Of a stretch of 64,000 nt of DNA, positions 58,856 to 64,000 are shown piece after piece. Each line of letters starts with the position of its first letter. Positions within the stretch are counted from its first letter, which is position 1. The notes beneath the pieces were generated by a model. The model did no database searches. It had not been told where the DNA came from and worked only from the letters and a program-made list of their open reading frames with translations. A program made the position numbers and the translations under genes. This DNA is from Drechmeria coniospora (lineage: Eukaryota > Ascomycota > Sordariomycetes > Hypocreales > Ophiocordycipitaceae): assembly GCF_001625195.1 (NCBI RefSeq), contig NC_054390.1, forward strand, positions 8,963,222-9,027,221, written 5' to 3'.

Positions 58856-61800
58856 ATGTCCGAAGTCGCTTCACGGCCGGCCGCCGCGCGCGGTAGAGGT
58901 GCCGGCCGCGGCGGCAGAGGCGGCTTTGCCGGTCGAAGCGGCCGCAGGACCAACGGCGACAAGGCTTCCTCCGACCACAAGACGGCCGACGACAATCTCG
59001 GCGCTTCCAACGACGACGGAGACTTTGGCGACCTTCGAAAGAAGTACGGCAGCAAGACGTCGGTCATCCGCGAAATGTTCCCCGACTGGTCCGAGGCCGA
59101 CGTCCTGTTCGCACTGCAGGAGACGAACGGCGATGAGAACGAGGCCGTAGCGCGTATCGCCGAGGGTATGCACATGCACGCACACGCTCCCCCCTTCCCG
59201 CTGTCCCGTCGGCGCCTGGGCATTGCCTGGGCATTCCCTGGGCTTGATTTTCGCCCGTCGAGCCATCGGCATTGGCGAGCCCTCGTGCCGGCCGCCACCC
59301 GTGACCCCCGACACGTGTCTGAACCCATCGTTAACGTCTCTTTTCCTCCCCTGCAGGCACCATCTCCCAGTGGGGCGAAGTCTCCAAGCCGAAGAAGACG
59401 GCCCGGGCAAAGGGCAAGGACGCAGCTTCGACGCCTGCCACGACCGACCAGGCCGCCGCCGGCGCTCGAGCGTCCCGGGGCGGCCGTGCCGTCTCCGAGG
59501 GCGGTCGTGGTCGCGGTCGAGGCTCCGACAGAGGCGGTCGTGGCGGTCGTGGCCGGCCGGCACACGCCAGCACCAACGGCGCTCGCAGCAAGGAAGCCTC
59601 TCAGCTCTCCGTCCCTACCGAGGAGTCCTCGGCCTGGGACCACGACAAGGCTGCCTCGTCGGACAAGCCCGAGCCCAAGCCGGTCGCCTCCACCGCTCCT
59701 CCCACCACCTCCGATGCCACCAAGTCCAGCCCTGCCGCGGCCAAGACGTGGGCCAGCATGCTGAGACGGTCGACGGCCCCCAAACCGACGCCTGCCGCCA
59801 AGGAATCCGTTGCCACCAAGCCCGTCAAGCCCGTCGAAGCCCGCCCCGCCGCCGAAGCCCGTCAAGCCGAAGGCGAATCCGCATCCGACGCTGCGAACGA
59901 GACGACGCCGATCGCGAACCGCGCCGAGCCTGTCCAGACCCAATCCGTTGCCGACACCGAGGTGGCCCTCCCCCCCACCCAGGACGAACTGACGGAGACC
60001 AACCTGGAGCAGGTCGTCGACGACTCCAACCCGCCCGCCACGGGCACCGCCGCCAGCACCGCCGCCGACTCGTGGGACCCTCGACAGAGTCCCACCTCCA
60101 CCCCGCTCTCCGCCGCCCAGCAGCAACACCAGGCGCACCGGACGGCGGCCAGCGGATACGCCGCCTCGGCGATCAAGGCCACCGCCGACCGATCCATCCG
60201 CGCCCCGAGCTCCCAGCGAAGGGTTCTCGACCAGGAGGAGGCCGTCCGCATGCCCGGCAACCGGGAGGTCGATCGCGCTGCCGTCCGCTTCGGCGCCTTC
60301 AGCCTCACCGGCGCCGAAGATGACATCGACGGAGACCGCGAAGAGCCGGAGACCCGAGCACAGCCCCCGGCCGACTCCCCCGTCGCCCACCCTCGCGCCG
60401 CCCTGCCTCCCGTCTCGCACCCCGTTGCCGTGCCCGAGCCTTTCCACAAGGCCGCCGCCGGCGGGCCTCCCGGCGCAGCTGGTACGAAGGCACCCGAGCC
60501 CGGGGACGACTTTTCGGTACGCTTGGCTGACAGCTTCGTAGCCCCGACCGCCCCTGCGGCACACGCACAAGGTAGCCTCCCCCGCCTCCTCCTCTTCGGC
60601 GGCCTGCTCGTGCTAACGGATCGTGCAGCGACGCAAGCGCCCATCCCGAGCGGGCAGCACTACGGTCGCTTCGGCCACGCCACCTCCCAGGAGGCCGCCG
60701 CGGCCTCGGCCAAGTCGGCGGATCCCTTCCACCAGCAGAGCGCTCCCGTCTCCCAGCCTCCCTTCGACAACTTTGCTTCGCAGACACCTCAGTCGCAGAC
60801 GCAACAGCCGGGTGGCGCCTTCAGCTCGGCCCCGGGCGATTACTCCAACTACTACAGCGCGAACCAGCAAGAACGAAACCCGTACAACTACTACGGCCAG
60901 CAGTATGGCGGCCAGCAGGGTGCGCACGGCCAACACGAGGGTGCCGCATCCCAGCAGCGGCAGTTTGGCGGCTACAATGCTCAGAACGATAATCTGAGCC
61001 AGTACCCTCAGAGCGGTGCCATCCACAACCAGCCTCGATTTGGCGGCTCCAACGAGAGCCAGAACAGCGGCCACTCGACGCCCAACCCCCCAGCCGCCCC
61101 GTCGCAGCAGGGTCAGCAGGGTCAGCAGGGTCAGCAGGCCCAGCAGGCCCAGCAGGGTCAGCAGCAGCAGGCGGGCCAGCAGCAGCAGCAGCAGCAGCAG
61201 CAGGGCGCCCCGGGCACGCAGCCGCAGTCTCACGGCCAGCAGTACCCAGGCTACAACCACCCCTACTACAACAACCCCTACTACCACCAGTACTACTCCG
61301 GATACGGCCAGGGCAACTTTGGCCCCTACGGCAAGGGCGGCATGTACGGACAGCCGTACGGCGTGTCCCCGAACGCCCCCTACGACCACACGTCGTCCCC
61401 CGGCGCCTTCGGCCCCTCGTCGCTTCACCGCGACAGCTCTCTGGGATCGAGCCTCGGCGAGTACGGCCGTGCCGGATCCAGCCAGGCGGCCAACCAGCCT
61501 GCCGCCGCCGGCAACAGCTTCGGCGGCGCCCACGACAGCTTCGGCCGCGGATCGGCCTCCTTCCAGTCCCAGGGCCAGGCGGCCTTCAACAACCAGAGCC
61601 AGCCTGCGGCCTCGGGCTCGGGCTCGGCCGATGACCTGAAGCCTTTCGGCGATGCCAAGTCCGGCGCGGGCCCTTCGCCGTCTCTCGGAGGAGGACCTCG
61701 GCCCGGATCGGCGGCGAACAACAGCGCGCCTAGCGGCCAGAGCGGTCTGCCACCACCTCAGGCGTCGCAGATGGGCGCCGGCTACGGCGGATACCCCAGT

Positions 61801-62004
61801 CACCTTCAGGGCCACGGCCTGCACGGAAGCGGCGCCGGTTACGGCATGGGCGCCGGCGGTGCCGCCGCCGGCGCCGGCGCCAGCCAGCACGGCAGCACCC
61901 CCTACGGCACCTACGGCCAGGGCTTCGGCGGCAGCGGCTACTACGGCGGCGGCCAGCAGCAGCAGCAGCAGCAGCGCGGCGGCTGGGGTGGAAACTACCA
62001 CTAG
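58856..62004 (+). CDS. DEF1: DEF1, RNA polymerase II degradation factor-like protein (CUE domain, Gln-rich)
   Basis: Exons 58856-59165, 59357-60571 and 60629-62004 encode 966 residues. Introns are 191 bp (GTATGC ... CTGCAG) and 57 bp (GTAGCC, GCTAAC branch, TGCAG); the latter is a multiple of three. The Arg/Gly-rich start (ARGRGAGRGGRGGFAGRSGR) precedes a CUE domain at about 66-104 with the MFP motif (SVIREMFPDWSEADVLFALQ). RGG boxes, an Ala/Pro/Lys/Glu-rich middle with TWASMLRRS, and a long tail rich in Gln, Gly, Tyr, Ser and Asn follow (QQGQQGQQGQQ, YYNNPYYHQYYSGYGQG). In yeast, Def1 recruits ubiquitin ligase to stalled RNA polymerase II, helped by the CUE domain and regulated by proteasome clipping. 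Domain layout supports the name; the low-complexity tail alone would not. Confidence 0.88.
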
Positions 62005-64000
62005 TCGGGTGGAGAGGGTATCAGGAAGGGGAGGTGGGAAGGGAATCCCCGGCTGGAAGGGGGACTGAAGTAACATGAACGAGGAGAGTGCATCATACGG
62101 GAGCTTGGGTCGGGAGTTTTTTAAGACGCCTAAGTGGCTGATTTCGATGCATCGAGGGGAGATGGTATCATAATCAGCACGCACTCTGCGTGCCCCTTTT
62201 TCGGTCGCGAAGGGGGTGGATATGATGGTAGAGAGCAGAAGTATGCATCTCTACCAGGCACATGCGTACGTGTACGATTGTCCTGTTTACTAGCGGTTTC
62301 CGCATCTCTCTCACTCTTTCTTTGTTTCGAGAAAGGCCTTAAATATTGAGGAATCGGTCAGGACTGAAGGTTGGCTGGCAATGGCTATGGAAATGGCACT
62401 GGCAATGGAAAGGATATGAAGTCACAGGCTTCTTGTTGTTTCTTCACCCGCGCACTATGGCTTCGTATGCCGGAACCTATGTGGTTTGCCCGTGTCATCT
62501 TCTCACGCCTCGGCCCTAGCAAACCGCTCGTAGGACGGGCACACTTACTTGTGTATATTTCCTCCGGCTTCGGAGCCCGGCCACCAAAGACATCACATGA
62601 TGAAATAGGCGGTGATGGGCAGTGCAGGAGGTGGCGAGGCCAGAATTGATTGCATTTGCATGAGAATGATTGCTGACGTGTTCAGCTTTGTCGGCACAGT
62701 CAATAGCTGGTGACATGTCTAGGCTGAGGCGATGCAATGATGCGCATGTGCACGAGTCCCGACATCCGAATCAGGCATTTCTATCATCTAGGGCTCTTGC
62801 TTGTACGGATGTAGATGGAACCCTTTTGCAGTGAAGGACACGATCGCTTGCGAGTTGCGAGGAGGGAAGGGAACGAGGTTCCAGGACGTGTGTCCGACCT
62901 AGGGAGACTTGCGTCCAGTACGTCAGCTGGCCAGCCTCGAGCAGGATCGGACCAGCACTAGGCTATACTGCAGAATTCTTCCCTATTGCCTCTTTCAAAT
63001 CGTTCTTCCCGCTGCGGATACAGGTGCAGCAGGCACGCGGTGTTATTGAAGTACCTCTCAAACCGGGGATATTCGCTTTAGAGTGTGCTCCAGGGTGTTG
63101 GGACGATTCAGCATGGCATGCTGGGTTGGTATGTCATGTGGCAACCGTTGGCTGTCATGCCATGTGTCATGTCGCTGTCTCTCATCTCCATCCCATCCCT
63201 CTCTACCACTAATTGGACTGTCTGCTTGGCCAGTGTCGCACAGCAAGCTCCTTAATTTCCCTACTACCTCTAAGGAGGAGAGGCAGAAAACAGTAGCATG
63301 CTACGAAGATCGTGGCCTCTAACTCGCAAGTAAATTGAGAGAGATCATCTGCCAGTGCCTACTCCGTTGTGCAATGAAGTGTATGTTCGCCCATCTAGAG
63401 TTATTTCCGTGAGGAAGGCCGTGACCTGTTCGACTCAACTTACATGACGGAGCAACCCAGTTACTGTAGCGGTGATTGCGGCAAGTACATGTATGTACAT
63501 ACGGAGTACAGTACGTGTGCCCCGTACAAGTAAGTACTTGCAAGTATGGAGTGTTGAGTACATCAGAGTACAAGTAAGTACAGCAAGTACAGTAAGTACA
63601 GTAAGTACAGTAAGTACAGTAAGTACAGTAAGTACAGTAAGTACGGTACTGTACTGTACTGTAGGTGTAAGTATTACGGAGTACTCCGTACTTGTATCCG
63701 TAAGTAAGTAGTTCATCCAAGTTGCAAGTCAACCGCCGGTAGTGACTGCCGGTTACGGACCGGGGGTGAAGGCACTAGCGGACCCACAATCATTGCGAGC
63801 CTATCTGGACTCCGTAAATACTTGGAGGTGCACTTGTACAGCAGGAGCCATTGGCCTCACTTTCCCTCGACTTTACCAACACCTACAGTACTTGTACACT
63901 ACCTACTGTGCATGTATGTAGTTGTACAAGTACATAAAAAATCTTCTCGTCCTCTGCCCTCTCCCGCTGTCATCTCTCAACATATCAACTTCATGGACGT
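62005..64000. other. 3' flank of DEF1 and intergenic DNA to the window end
   Basis: Mixed sequence with short open frames only. The motif occurs near 63500, and a 9-bp tandem plus palindrome lies at 63566-63690. The last 60 bases are CT-rich and may belong to the promoter of a gene beyond the window. No gene or RNA is supported. Confidence 0.55.
63566..63690. repeat. 9-bp tandem repeat (GTACAGTAA) ending in a palindrome
   Basis: GTACAGTAA is repeated about seven times, flanked by variants (GTACAAGTAA, GTACGGTAC, GTACTGTACTGTACTG). The array ends with the perfect 16-base palindrome TACGGAGTACTCCGTA at 63675-63690. Confidence 0.92.

Noticed and set aside
58600..60570. 656-codon open frame on the minus strand opposite DEF1
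   Set aside because: It is the antisense of a GC-rich, low-complexity coding region; its product is Gly/Arg-rich without domain, and the plus-strand gene has splice sites and a CUE domain.
60613..62184. 523-codon minus-strand frame opposite the DEF1 tail
   Set aside because: Shadow of Gln/Gly codon repeats; gives runs of Leu and Val with no family.
1..64000. Secondary-metabolite or defence gene cluster
   Set aside because: No synthase, transporter set, nuclease, NLR-type or heterokaryon-incompatibility domain was seen; genes belong to unrelated cellular roles.

Overview
The window is 64 kb of nuclear DNA from a filamentous ascomycete, most likely a sordariomycete of the order Hypocreales. 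Three things point there. Genes are split by short introns (about 53-191 bp, one of 290 bp) with GTRNGT-type donors and CTRAY branch points. The protein set is typical of Pezizomycotina: Zn(II)2Cys6 regulators, a CFEM surface protein, a PTH11-like receptor and a CUE-domain DEF1. There are no operons. The order is inferred from protein resemblance only; no search was run.

I support 18 protein genes, with exon boundaries worked out by hand from frame and splice signals. Left part (1-22 kb): a 5'-truncated Zn(II)2Cys6 regulator (+); a conserved fungal protein of unknown function (-); a GPI-anchored copper-only SOD-like protein (-); a small V-ATPase V0 subunit f gene (+); a PTH11-like seven-helix protein (-); a DUF4291 protein (-); the Rab5 exchange factor VPS9 (+); and an FLC/TRP-like flavin carrier (-). 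Middle (25-36 kb): a 1179-residue C2H2 protein (-), a DUF202 membrane protein (+) and a second Zn(II)2Cys6 regulator (-). Then comes a gene-poor stretch of 8.9 kb. Right part (44.8-62 kb): the PP2A methylesterase PPE1 (+), a CFEM GPI-protein (+), an unrecognised helical protein with hexapeptide repeats (-), ribulose-phosphate 3-epimerase RPE1 (-), a conserved probably mitochondrial protein (+), the 2-oxoglutarate dioxygenase OFD1/TPA1 (-) and the RNA polymerase II degradation factor DEF1 (+).

The genes do not form a pathway or a secondary-metabolite cluster. They are housekeeping and surface genes set in compact convergent pairs or separated by long divergent intergenic regions.

The most unusual feature is not a gene. 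Most intergenic regions that contain a gene 5' end are written in a restricted vocabulary built on GTAC and on the motif TACTCCGTAC / GTACGGAGTA, often doubled into perfect palindromes. I saw none of it in the six convergent (3'-to-3') intergenic regions or in the coding sequence. Other points of interest are a 14-copy 12-bp minisatellite inside the only large OFD1 intron, an 82-bp minisatellite, an orphan protein with 18-bp DNA repeats, and very long pyrimidine tracts on the coding strand just upstream of the two GPI-anchored surface-protein genes. I found no tRNA, rRNA, CRISPR array or recognisable transposase gene.
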